This document shows positions 31,286-41,138 of a stretch of 64,000 nt of DNA, one piece after another. The stretch is from Ichthyophis bannanicus (taxonomy: Eukaryota > Chordata > Amphibia > Gymnophiona > Ichthyophiidae), in contig CM066041.1 of assembly GCA_033557465.1 (NCBI GenBank), positions 156,773,532-156,837,531 of the forward strand, given 5' to 3'. The notes under the pieces were generated by a model that saw only the letters and a list, made by a program, of their open reading frames with translations, was not told where the DNA came from and made no database searches. The translations under genes were made by a program, and so were the position numbers. How positions within the stretch are numbered: position 1 is the stretch's first letter; the number at the start of each line of letters is the position of its first letter.

Positions 31286-31829
31286 CTTTAGAGGAAAGGC
31301 GGGATAGAGGTGATATGATTGAGACGTTTAAATACCTCCGTGTCATAAATGCACAGGAGGAGAGCCTCTGCTACCAGGGGTCATAGGATGAGGGTGAAAG
31401 GGGATAGACTCAGGAGTAATATGCGGAAATATTTCTTTATGGAAAGAGTGGTAGATATGTGGAATAGTCTCCCAATGCAGGTGGTAGAGATGAGGACAGT
31501 ATCTGAATTCAAAAAAGCATGGGACAAACACAGAGGATCCCTAAAGGAAAAAAGGGACTATTGTAGTGGTTGATTATGGAAGGGTAGATTAGATAGGCCA
31601 TGTGGTCTTTTTCTGCCATCATGTTTGTCTCTTGCATGTGGACGTACAGTGCTGCGTATACCCTGTAACACTATACAAATGATAAGTAGCAGTGTGCAGC
31701 AGTTCCCCTCCCTCTCCTTATGACACCTCTTCTTCGTTTCCCTATGACCTCTTGAATCCAGCAGCTCCCCACCCACATGTCTCTTCCAGCCCCACTTCCC
31801 ATCGCCCCTGTGCAGTACTTCCCTTCGTC

Positions 31830-32256
31830 CTACCAACGGGCCGCGCTCTTCCAGTCTGGCAACAGCAGCGGCAGCGAGAGAATCCGTGAGATCGAATGCT
31901 CTGCGAGTCACACCCCCCTCTGACGTAAACATTGTGCGTCGGTAGGGGCGTGATCACAGGTCAGGGAGGCGCGGCTGCGTCTCAGAGGCTCCGCGTTCTG
32001 CTCGCTGTTTGTGTTATTGCTGCTGCTGCAAGGCTCAGGCAATAGAGAGCAGGGACGGGGCGGCTGGAGGCGGATGTTATGCTTCTTTTTCCAGCTGTGC
32101 GGTGCAGCGGAGTCGTTTATCGGTTGCATGCATAGGCCGGCATGGCTTGACGGGTTTGGTGGTTACCATGGATACGCAGACTCTTTGTCCGGAGCTCTCT
32201 GAGAGGACGAGGGTAGATGATTTAAGATCCCTTGACAGCCGAACGCTTTAATTATT
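31830..32256 (+). promoter_or_regulatory. CpG-rich candidate promoter and 5'UTR exon
   Basis: The composition changes abruptly to GC-rich with many CpGs (GCGCGGCTGCG, GGGACGGGGCGGCTGG with a GC box, GCCGGCATGG) between AT-rich repeats. No TATA box is obvious. A donor-like GTAAGC starts at 32257. A start in strong context (ACCATGG, 32167) opens only 28 codons. The plus-strand CCDC57 exon lies 3.8 kb downstream, so this may be its promoter and noncoding first exon. A promoter of another gene is also possible. Confidence 0.45.
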
Positions 32257-33569
32257 GTAAGCTTAAAAATATAGCTGTTGATGTGGCAGTGTCTTAAGAA
32301 TCAGAATCGGGCAAGAGTGTTGGAGTGAAAGGGAAATGTTACTTAATACAACTGTAAGGTTTTGATGAATATTTTTAAAGTTTTCAGGAACTGTAAGCTG
32401 TTGTTTGTTTGTTTTTGTTGCTACATCATCATATGTCTGGGCGTTGTTTGCATTCTTTTCAACATTTTTTGCTACATACTATAGATTTTCTTAAGATTCA
32501 CTTGGCAACTGCCAAGAAACAGACTTTCCAGAGTTCTTGGACCTGGTCTTTGGAATAATGGAGCCTATTCAAAAGTACTTATCTGGTTAACAGCGCCTAC
32601 TAACTGGATAGGTAAAGTAAAGGCCAGTAAGATACTCGGCTGCATTATCTGTATAGTGTTGCTGACAAGGCTGGTCCCAGAGTTGGTTCAAGGTGTTGAC
32701 ATCCTAGGCCAGTGATGGCTAACCTTTTTGAGCCCGAGTGCCCAAACTGCCGCACAAAACCAAAGAATTTCCTCAAAGTGCCAGCACGTCATTTGCATAA
32801 GTGGTCTTATTTGCATAAATATTTGCATAATGTTACCATACACTAACTTTTAGTAAACATGTCTCTTAATGAGTGTATGGATAAAGAAAGACTAAAAGAT
32901 TTCTACATTACTATAATCCAGTGCCAACCGCCAGGCACATTAGGAACTACTACAAACGCTGCCCATTTAGAACCCATAGCAAACCCGCCGTATCCTGACA
33001 GCATTACCAGGACTCACAAAGCACCATACCCTACCTATCAAAAGGCAACACTGCAAATATTAAACCAATACATTTCAGTGAATACTGGGGAAAGAGAACA
33101 AGTGGCAACGTCAAATAGGAATTTCCTCTTGTACCAAACAAAGCGCAGATGTTAATGATGCACATTTCCCAGAGCTGACATATTCCAGTTAATAAATTCA
33201 AAATAAAGAGATATCGTTCTACCTTTTGTGCATTTTTTTTCAGTTGCAATTGGTCCAGCCATTTTCTTCTGGTTTCTTCATGTTTTCTGCTAACTCTCCA
33301 TCGTCTGCTGTCCATTTGTCCTTTCTTCTCTCTTCTAGTTTTTTTTCCATTCTCTCTCTCTCTACATCTGCTTTAACATACTAATCTTTCTCCTTTTGCT
33401 CTTTCCTCATTTCTATTTCATCCACACAAATTTTACCCCTCCATCCTCAATCCCCAATTACTCTCCCAATACCTGGCCAATTGTAGATTTTTCATCCCTC
33501 CTACACAAAATATTTTTCCCCTCTCCATTTTACTCTCCCAGCCCCATCCCATTCTAATCCTCCCCCAAC

Positions 33570-34440
33570 ATCAGCTCCCTTCTAGTTCCAGTCTCACCCA
33601 GCATCCATTCCCTTCTTCAAGCCCCCCACTTCCCCTCAGCCCATTTCCATTCCAAGCCCCGTCCCCATCAGCTATTTGCAGTTCAAGCCCCCCACTTCCC
33701 CTCAGCCCATTTCCATTCCAAGCCCCATCCCCAACAGCTATTTGCAGTTCAAGCCCCCTTCCACTCAGCCCATTTCCAGTCCTAGCAACCCCCCAACCCA
33801 TTACCAGTCCTAGCCCCCCATAGCTCACTCCCAGTCCTAATCCCACCAGCCCATTTCCAGTCCTAACCTCCCCATCAGCCCACTCCCAGTCCTAATCCCC
33901 CAGCACTCCATTTGTAGTTTAAGCCCCCCCAGCGCCTATCACCACTCCTAACCCCCCCCAGTGCCCATCACCACTCCTACCCCCCCAGCCCAGCGCCCAT
34001 CACCACTCCTAACCCCCCAGCCCGCCCCGGGCCCATCACCACCCCTAACCCCCCCCAGCCAGCCCAGTGTCCATCACCACTCCTAACCCCCCAGCCCAGT
34101 GCCCATCACCACTCCTAACCCCCCACCCCAGCCCATCACTACTCCTAACACCCCCCAGCCCAGCGCATCACTACTCCTAACCCCCCCAGCCCAGCCCAGC
34201 CAATCACCACTCCTAACCCCCCCCCAGCCCAGCCCAGAACCTCTCCTAAACCCCCCCCCAGCCCAGCCCAGCCCAGCCCATCACCACTCCTAACCCCCCC
34301 CCCCAGCCCAGCCCAGCCCATCACCACTCCTAACCCCCCCAGCCCAGCCCAGCCCATCACCACTCCTAAGCCCCCCAGCCCAGCCCAGCACCACTCCTAA
34401 CCCCCACCCCCCACCCCCAGCCCAGCCCAGCCCAGCCCAG
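33570..34440. repeat. C-rich minisatellite (AGCCCAtcaccactcctaaCCCC type)
   Basis: An irregular tandem array of about 25-50 bp units built from CCCATCACCACTCCTAACCC and AGCCCAGCCCAG. The left part (33600-33770) uses a related but longer unit with CCCACTTCCCCTCAGCCCAT. There is strong C/G strand asymmetry with repeated C-runs of 4-10, so the minus strand is rich in G-tracts that could form quadruplexes. Open frames here are artefacts of the repeat. Confidence 0.85.
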
Positions 34441-34464
34441 GGAAAATTTAAAAAAAAAAAGAAA

Positions 34465-34851
34465 ACCTGTTTGCTGCCGCTGTCGGGGCCGCCGCGGCAG
34501 AATCGAGCGTGCCGCGGGGCCCCCCTGTACCCACCGGCAGAGCCTGTCCTCCCCGTAGCAGCTCTCTCTTTGGAGCTGCAGTCAGACGCGCCGGCTTGCA
34601 GAGCGCGAGGGACGAGTTCCCTCGCTGCTCTGTTAAGCCCGCGGGGGCTGATGGGAAGTTCCCATCAGCCCCCGCGGGCTTAACAGAGTCGCGAAAGGGA
34701 AACTCTTCCCTTCGCGCTCTGCAAGCCGGCGAGTCTGACTGCAGCTCCAAAGAGAGAGCTGCTACGGGGAGGACAGGCTCTGCCGGTGAGTACAGGGGGG
34801 CCCCGCGGCACGCTCGATTCTGCCGCGGCGGCCCCGACAACGGCAGCAGAC
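34465..34851. repeat. GC-rich palindrome, about 190-bp arms
   Basis: The sequence from CTGTTTGCTGCCGC to GATGGGAA is repeated in reverse complement, with the centre at about 34658 (GGGAAGTTCCC). The arms contain a few mismatches and small indels. It is GC-rich with many CpGs, unlike the flanking DNA. Confidence 0.85.
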
Positions 34852-35019
34852 AGGGTTGTTGTTGTTTTTTTCGATGGCGGACCTTCCCGCGTGCCAGCTG
34901 CAAGGCCTTCGCGTGCCACAGCTGGCACGCGTGCCATAGGTTCGCCATCGCTGTCCTAGGCAAACCTTAAGCCTTATGCCCCCCACCTAGCTATCAATTA
35001 TGTAGCTTTGCATTTTATT

Positions 35020-35120
35020 TTATTTATTTAACCAGTTTTCTTTTACCACTCTATCATTTCAGTCAAAGCAGTTTACATTGTAACTCAAACTTGTAATGTA
35101 CATTAAACAGGGGCACTGAT
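35020..35120 (-). mobile_element. LINE or SINE 3' tail, minus
   Basis: (ATTT)n followed by CAGTTTTCTTTTACC and CAAAGCAGTTTACATTGTA is the reverse complement of the LINE/SINE tail seen at 17935-18012. Only the tail was recognised. Confidence 0.55.
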
Positions 35121-35129
35121 AACTTGGCT

Positions 35130-35800
35130 TTTTCTTCCAAACTCTTTGGACTATCCTGATAGTTATATGGTTAGCAGTAATATTCTGCCCACTAACCAGA
35201 TAGCTATCCTGATAAAGTTAGGATCCTAAGATCGAGGGTCACTGAAATTGAAGCGTAGTCAGAACACATAATATGGGATAGTTCTACCTCTTCCACATTA
35301 GGAAGCAGAGAGCTATCCCCCATATTATATCTAGCCATCTATTGTGGAAATACTATCCAAACTGATTCTTTAGCAAATGTGGGTACCTTTTTACCTGCAG
35401 ACTTTACATCAGTTTTCAAAGGGAAAATTCAAATCTGAAGCTGCTATTTGTGCAGTTGCTTTTTCCTTGAAAACGTATGTGCATGCTACTGGAAATCCAG
35501 AAGTATGTGAATAAGTGCACTCCGCTTCAGCCCCACTCCTGGGAATGCTTCTCCTATATACAAATACATTGATGCGTGTATCATCTAGATGCATATAATT
35601 TGTAAAACTGTGTTTTCTGTGCAGAAATCCAAACAAGAAGATTCATGGGGGTATCTGATGAACCTGAGGTTGTAAAACTGTGTCAAGGCAGTGGGAAAAG
35701 CCAGAGGAATGTGAGGATGCAAAGAGAAAGATATTAACAATAGATGCACGTTCATTTCCAGGCTGTGCAAATGAGGTGTGTTTCATAGTCTTTCTTTATT
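35130..35800. other. Intronic sequence, nothing recognised
   Basis: AT-rich. A stretch near 35150-35220 (TAACCAGATAGCTATCCTGA) resembles a MITE end but has no partner nearby. Confidence 0.4.
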
Positions 35801-35804
35801 ATAG

Positions 35805-36030
35805 CTGGGGTTTGGACAAATTCTTAGAGGAGAAGTTCATAAATAATTATTAGCCACGTAGACCTTGAAATGCTACCATTCTTCCCTGGAAGGAAACTGC
35901 AGAAAACTGATTTGTTCTTTGGGATCTGCTGGGTACTCCCCAGTGATCTGAGTTTGGCCATTTTGGACACAGGATGCTGGCCTTAATTGATCTTTTGGTC
36001 TGACTTACCATTGCAGTTCTTATGTTCTTA
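35805..36030 (+). mobile_element. CR1 3' end fragment
   Basis: A diverged copy of the CR1 3' end: GGTTTGGACAAATTCTTAGA, then CCATTTTGGACACAGGATGC and the terminal TTCTTATGTTCTTA. It ends 65 bp before the splice acceptor of the CCDC57 exon. Confidence 0.75.
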
Positions 36031-36095
36031 CTCAAGTTCTCTAATCCAAGACCCAGACCTCTGCCGTTAATTCTCTTGTCCTTCTTTTCTGTCTA

Positions 36096-36504
36096 GACTT
36101 ATGATGCTGCAGCAGGACAAAAACCTTACTGAGCTTATTGCTAGTAAAGAACAAGAGTGGAAAGAACTGCAAGCTTGCCAGACCCAATTACTGGAATCCG
36201 CTTTGCAGGATACCACGAAACAGCTTCAGGAGCAAAAGGAAAAATTCAAGAGGCTGAAGGAAGATTTCTTGTACAATCTGCAGGTCCTGGAGGAGAGAGA
36301 GCAACAGATGAAGCAATATGATGCCATGATTAATAAGCTAAAAGTGACTGACAGTGCAAAACGGGCAGAAGCCAGCAGCCTTCGGATACAGGCTGAGAAA
36401 CTTCAACAAGTTATTGTGAATGAAACCAGAATGCATGAGGAACTTCAGTACCAGTATCAACAAAGACTGAGAGAGCACAAGATAGAGCTGGAGAAGCTAC
36501 ACAG
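36096..36504 (+). CDS. CCDC57: CCDC57 first coding exon
   Basis: A pyrimidine tract and TAG (36093-36095) precede the exon. The donor AG|GTAAAC follows 36504 and splits a codon after two bases. The start ATG at 36101 opens 134 codons plus the split one. The sequence has the opening NLTELIASKEQEWKELQ, the central DFLYNLQVLEEREQQMKQYD and the end LREHKIELEKLH. From memory this follows the N-terminus of vertebrate CCDC57, a coiled-coil centrosome/centriolar-satellite protein, almost block for block. Heptad-like Leu, Glu and Lys spacing supports a long coiled coil. Only this exon lies in the window; the next coding exons must be beyond 64000 or were not recognised. Confidence 0.85.
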
Positions 36505-36986
36505 GTAAACACTGTTTCTCTTTTTTTGGGATGTTGCAGGTAAGGGATACCTTTTTATTTTAAGTTCTTGTTCCATTTCAGACATGGCAGGCCAGAAATG
36601 TTTTTCTCTGTTATGCCGCAGAGTAGAAGCAAGTATTACCAATATGTATGAAAAATTGTTTTTGCTTAATATGTGGGACTTACTGCATCAGAGACAACCA
36701 GTAACTTATCAGTATCTTCAGTGAAACATAGCACTATGTTGGTGTTTTTTGTGGAAATGTTGAATGTTAAATGAAGTTGATATTTATCATTTGAATCCTT
36801 AGTACAGTGTTGTTTTGGTTATTTTCAATTTTGCATATGTGATTTTATTTTTAATGAAATCAAATTAATGCCAGGTCTAATTTGCTTTCCCTTTTCATTC
36901 ATATGTCTCTGGTGAGAATTGGGTCCCACATTTGAATGTGTACTATATGCTTGGGCTCTATTTGATTTTTTCTTTTAAAGGACATA
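36505..36986 (+). other. Start of CCDC57 intron, no gene
   Basis: AT-rich sequence after the donor site, with no recognised repeat. Confidence 0.5.
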
Positions 36987-37300
36987 GGGCCTGATATTCA
37001 TCTAGGTCGACTACGTGCCACTACGGTGCATAGCCGTCTGCACCGACCCTTAACCCTGGATATTCAATGCCAGGGGTTGTATGCAGCCCCGGCTTTGAAT
37101 ATCCGGGTTTGCTGCACAGCCTCCCAGCCGCAGTAGCTAACAGGGCAACATTGATATTGCATACTGCCCAGTTAGCCCTTACAGCTAAAAGATAGGCAAG
37201 CTTTTGCTACACTTATCTTTTAGCTGCAGATTGCTAACCAGGCAGCATGAAATATTGCCACTGCCCAATTAGTGACTCGCTGCCTCCGTTCCTCCCTGTT
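36987..37300. mobile_element. Possible MITE, GGGCCTGATATTCA start
   Basis: It begins GGGCCTGATATTCATCTAGG and contains inverted pieces such as ATTCAATGCC and TTGAATATCC, in the style of the element at 4547. The right end was not found, so the right boundary is where LINE coding begins. Confidence 0.4.
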
Positions 37301-37311
37301 GGCATCGGGGC

Positions 37312-38802
37312 ATGTCGAAAATAATGGAGACGATAGTGCAACAACAAATACAAGACCATGTTGATTGCTACACACCACTTGATCCACAACAACATGGTTT
37401 TCGGCAACATCATGGGGTCGAGACTTTACTTACGGCATTACTTAGCAACTTGATATTAGGCTTAAACAATCCAAAACAGGGCTTTATCTTAATATTTATG
37501 GATATTGCCTCAGCTTTTGACACAGTCTGTCACAACCAACTAATTTATCTGCTTGAACTCAAGGGCTTCAAGAGCTCAGCACTAGATTGGTGTCGCTCTT
37601 GAAGCCCTGTTAGATCGCCATCAAGAAGTATGTATTGACAACCAAACATCAAAAATGTTTCTACAAACACAAGGTGTACCACAAGGATCTTCTTTATCCG
37701 CCCTACTTTTTAACATATGTGTACAACCAATCTGTACAATCATACAGTCCTTTGGTATCCTCTATCACATCTATGCAGATGATGTGCTCATTTACACACC
37801 TTTCTCAACAGAAAACCCATACTTCAACAGAATCATTGACTGCTTTAATGCTGTCTCTGAATGGCTGGCTGTGCACAACATGCAAGTTAATTATAAAAAA
37901 AAAAACAGACGTCCTTTTTATCAAGAAAGATCTAACATTCACTCCACCGACATCCCTGCAAGTAAAGAATGCGGAACTGAAATCTAAGAATGAGGTTAGA
38001 TACATGGAAACATAGAAACAGAAATATGATGACAGAAAAAGACCACATGGCCTATCTAGTCTGTCCTTCCATAACAACTACTACAACAGTCCCCTTTTTT
38101 ACCTTTAGAGATCCTCTGTGTTTGTCCCATGCTTTTTTAAATTCAGTTACTGTCTTCATCTCTACCACCTCTACTGGGAGACTATTCCATGGGCGTCACG
38201 CTTGACCAGTCCCTAAACATGGAGCCCCACAAACAATATCACAAAATCCATCTATCATAAAATACACTCCCTCCGTCATCTTATTGGAGCCTACTGACTT
38301 CCGCACGGTCTTCCAAGCACTGATCACTCCACTTTTCGACAACGCAAATATCATCCTGCAAGGACTTCCAGGACATTCTATTCATCCTTTACAATTAGCA
38401 CTGAATACTGCTGCAAGAACCATCTATGGAGCATCCAGATATGAGCACGTATCTCCTCTCCTAATCCAATTACGCTGGCTCCCAATAAACAGTCGACTCA
38501 AGTACAAAACTCTACTAATAAGATTCAAGATTCTCCACCACCTATCAGCACCCTCACTGGAAAATCTCCTACATTGGACTCCTGACAACAGAGCGAGAAG
38601 ATCAAATATGATAAATACGCTTACCATTCCTTCCATAACTAGAAAAACCTCGCAATTCGCCAAGAACAGAGTCTTCTCCCTCTTCGCCTCTCTACTGTGG
38701 AACTCCCTACTACCTACTATTCGTCTCATACCGGAGCTGACCACTTTTCGCAAAGCAATAAAGGCACATCTATTCCACCTTGCTTTCGACCACATAACAT
38801 AA
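37312..38802 (+). pseudogene. LINE reverse transcriptase and tail, frameshifted
   Basis: The RT opens with QQHGFRQHHGVETLLTALL, then LIFMDIASAFDTVCHNQL (first catalytic Asp) to 37602. In another frame at 37655, TQGVPQGSSLSALLFNICV and YHIYADDVLIYTP (catalytic YADD) follow. After the inserted LINE piece the C-terminal domain covers 38284-38802, with TPLFDNANIILQGLP, RTIYGASRYEHVSPLLIQL and SLLWNSLLPTIRLIPE. Frameshifts show that it is inactive. Confidence 0.75.
38005..38195 (-). mobile_element. LINE 3' fragment inserted in LINE
   Basis: The reverse complement matches 31460-31640 (GGAATAGTCTCCCA, GCATGGGACAAACACAGAGG, ACTATTGTAGT and AGATAGGCCATGTGGTCTTT), so it is the 3' end of the CR1/L2-type LINE seen there. 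It disrupts the coding sequence of the surrounding element. Confidence 0.75.
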
Positions 38803-39059
38803 AGTTAGCCATCAATATTATAGTCATAACTCTATCAGCCTATAAATAGTTCCCAGTATTATAATCTATAATGAATGATCATTTAGCTACCAATGCAAAT
38901 AGTTAACTGTATATATACCTTGTTCACATGTTCATGTGTTTATTATGTTAAATGTAATATGTTAAATACTGTTCCATGTACTATGTTGTTACCTGCTGAT
39001 CTTGAATAGTGCGGTATAAAACCAAATAAATAAATAAATAAAATAAATGTAGGGGAGAA

Positions 39060-39820
39060 GAATGGGGATATTAAGCATTGAATATCCCGCTGAGTGGCAT
39101 TTATATGGTTTACAGGGCTGTAAACCATGTAAATGCCTTTCAAAGATCAAGCCCATAGTGTTTAGGAGGATGGCCTTTTCTGCCATTTTTTTTCTTCAGT
39201 CCAGAAGTTTGGGGTTTTTTTGTTTTCCTTCAGGCTTCCAGCTTATTTACAAATAGCCTCTCCTAGGACTGGATTATGGTGCCATCAGCCTTCATTTACG
39301 ATTATTCAGGTTTCTTTCCACACTTGTCATTCAGCCATTGCAGCCAGAGTCTTTGAGCAAAACTAGAGACCTCAATTCCCTCCACAACCTGATGCAGATG
39401 CGATCTGAATCTGGCTAGTAGTTTGTTGCTGTGATGTGATGTGATAGATAAGACTCCCTTCATTCACAGTTAGCCATTGATTTTGTCTTTTGTTTTATCT
39501 CTCTTTCTAACTCACTTAGCCCAGTCATTGCAGGAGCAGATCTCAGTTGGGAGCCATGCACTAAAGATACTTTGTGAAACCTGCAATCATGTACCTTAAA
39601 TTCCAATTGCTAGGTTCACTATTGTGCAGTGACTGAGCCTCCCAAATGTGAATTCTGCTTCTGCAGCAGCTCCAGCCTCAGGCAGCCTGGGGAATGAAAG
39701 GTCAAATGTGGGGATGAAACCAAGCCCTTCCACACGCCAGCACACAGCAGTTCTACTGAGCCACCAGATTAGCTTCCTTCTGAGGCTTTTAAATGTTGCT
39801 TCTCTGAGATCCCTCAGCCC
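39060..39820. other. No gene; short hairpin at 39095-39135
   Basis: GGCATTTATATGGTTTACAG is followed almost at once by its near reverse complement CTGTAAACCATGTAAATGCC. The rest is unassigned intron. Confidence 0.5.
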
Positions 39821-39852
39821 AGTGTGCAGCGGCGGCCAAGAGAGCAAATAGA

Positions 39853-40383
39853 ATGCTAGGTATCATAAGGAAAGGAATGGAAAATAAAACAAAAGATATT
39901 ATAATGCCTCTATATCGTTCCATGGTGAGACCGCACCTTGAATATTGTGTGCAATTCTGGTCGCCGTATCTTAAAAAGGATATAGCGTTATTAGAAAAGG
40001 TTCAGAGAAAAGCCACCAAAATGGTAAAGGGGATGGAAGGATACTCCTATGAAGAAAGGCTAAAAAGGTTAGGGCTCTTTAACCTGGAAAAGAGACGGCT
40101 GAGGGGAGATATGATAGAAGTCTATAAATTAATGAACGGAGTGGAACGGGTAAACGTAGATCGATTGTTTACGTTATCAGAATATAGAAAGACTAGGGGA
40201 CATGCAATGAAGCTACAGGGTAAACTATTTAAGACTAATAAAAGAAAATATTTTTTCACTCAACGTGTAATCAAACTCTGGAATTTGTTACCGGAGGATG
40301 TAGTAAAGGCTGTTAGTGTAGCTGGGTTTAAAAAAAGTTTGGACAAGTTCCTGGAGGAAAGGTCCATAAACCACTGTAAATAG
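39853..40383 (+). pseudogene. CR1 ORF2 C-terminus
   Basis: An open 176-codon frame from [20 protein letters not shown] to [10 protein letters not shown]. It is nearly identical to the C-terminal part of the ORF at 62236-63267. It lacks the endonuclease and reverse transcriptase through 5' truncation, so it cannot function alone. Confidence 0.85.
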
Positions 40384-40533
40384 CACACTCTAATCAACAC
40401 ATTCGCACACACGCACCCACTCTGTACATACTCTCACCGACACACACACCACTTCTAATGATCGTTTGCTGTGCTCACCGCCTTGATTGAAGGATAAGGC
40501 GGGATAGAAATACCCTTAAATAAATAAATTATT
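40384..40533 (+). mobile_element. Small LINE-tail insertion in CR1
   Basis: About 150 bp containing an AC-rich start, then GCCTTGATTGAAGGATAAGG and AAATAAATAAA, inserted after the CR1 stop region. Confidence 0.65.
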
Positions 40534-41138
40534 AAGATGGGACCCAGGATATCAATGCTTGACCCAGTACAAGCATTGGGGAACCTGTGTCTTTTGGGGA
40601 AACTGCTAGGTACGTATGACCTAGACTGGCCACTGTTGGAAACAGGATACTGGGCTTGATGGACCTTGGTCTGACCCAGTATGGCATATCTTATGTTCTT
40701 ATGTCAGGCTTCACATTTGGGTGACGTTGGTGCTGACGGAGCCCTCGCGGAAGCATCTCCCCAGCTTTCAAAGAAAGCCTTTAGGAGATGCACCACACGT
40801 GTAGTCATCTCCCTGCCCAAGGGAGCCATCTTGCCTCCATCTCCTTTTTTTAGCAGAGCCCTTCGGATATCTGTCCAGTTTCCCCCAGAAAAAGTACCTT
40901 TTTAAATCTTGTTTTATCCGTTACGTGTACCGGTTCCTTTCCTGCCTCCGAGCCAGCTCGCCTTGGCGTTGGTCCTTGGGTTTGTCCTTTTTTGTTTTCT
41001 TGTCGTTTTCTCAAGGTGTCCCTCGACCAGCATTTGTGCCCTTTTTTGGCCGTAGGCCTCGGACCCGTGCCCGGGTAGCAGGGCCCCCTTTTTCCCGGTG
41101 GCCTCCAGCGGTTTCAAAAAGTGTGATCGTGCAGTAAG

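Larger units (their letters stand above)
26560..31690 (+). mobile_element. CR1/L2-type LINE, heavily interrupted
   Basis: It carries ORF1 with an esterase-like domain (26560-27075) and ORF2 with endonuclease (27157 onward), reverse transcriptase (about 28470-29130) and C-terminal tail, resuming at 31294-31570. The 3' end (GTACAGTGCTGCGTATACC, then TATACAAATGATAAGTAG) is at about 31645-31690. It is interrupted by a palindromic MITE (29217-29401), another LINE (29828-30727) and a hAT foldback element (30740-31285). Stops and frameshifts throughout make it inactive. Confidence 0.75.
32710..34953. mobile_element. 2.2-kb non-autonomous hAT element, composite
   Basis: TCCTAGGC occurs exactly outside both ends (32702-32709 and 34954-34961), an 8-bp hAT-type duplication. 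The termini are CAGTGATGGCTAACCT and, reverse complemented, CAGCGATGGCGAACCT. No transposase is encoded. The interior holds AT-rich sequence, a 0.9-kb C-rich minisatellite (33570-34440) and a GC-rich palindrome (34465-34851). It lies in the presumed first intron of CCDC57. Confidence 0.88.
37300..39050 (+). mobile_element. 5'-truncated LINE
   Basis: It carries the reverse transcriptase and C-terminal part of ORF2, a 3'UTR, and a tail ending GCGGTATAAAACC plus (AAATA)n near 39050. It is the same family as 29828-30727 by the C-terminal blocks. A minus-oriented piece of another LINE interrupts it at about 38005-38195. Confidence 0.75.
39824..40705 (+). mobile_element. 5'-truncated CR1, interrupted by a LINE tail
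   Basis: It begins abruptly at CCAGTGTGCAGCGGCGGCCA and ends with TTCTTATGTTCTTATG. Within it, about 40384-40533 is a foreign piece ending GGATAAGGCGGGATAGAAAT plus (AAATA)n, after which the CR1 3'UTR resumes (GGGACCCAGGATATCAATGC). It is closely similar to the full-length copy at 58458. Confidence 0.85.

Noticed and set aside
32009..32251. 80-codon ORF in the CpG-rich segment as a protein gene
   Set aside because: No recognisable similarity; more likely 5'UTR or promoter sequence. The internal ACCATGG start opens only 28 codons.
33571..34363. Pro- or Gly-rich ORFs
   Set aside because: Artefacts of the C-rich minisatellite.
34448..34970. Long ORFs on both strands in the GC-rich segment
   Set aside because: They mirror each other because the DNA is a palindrome; GC-rich sequence lacks stop codons by composition.
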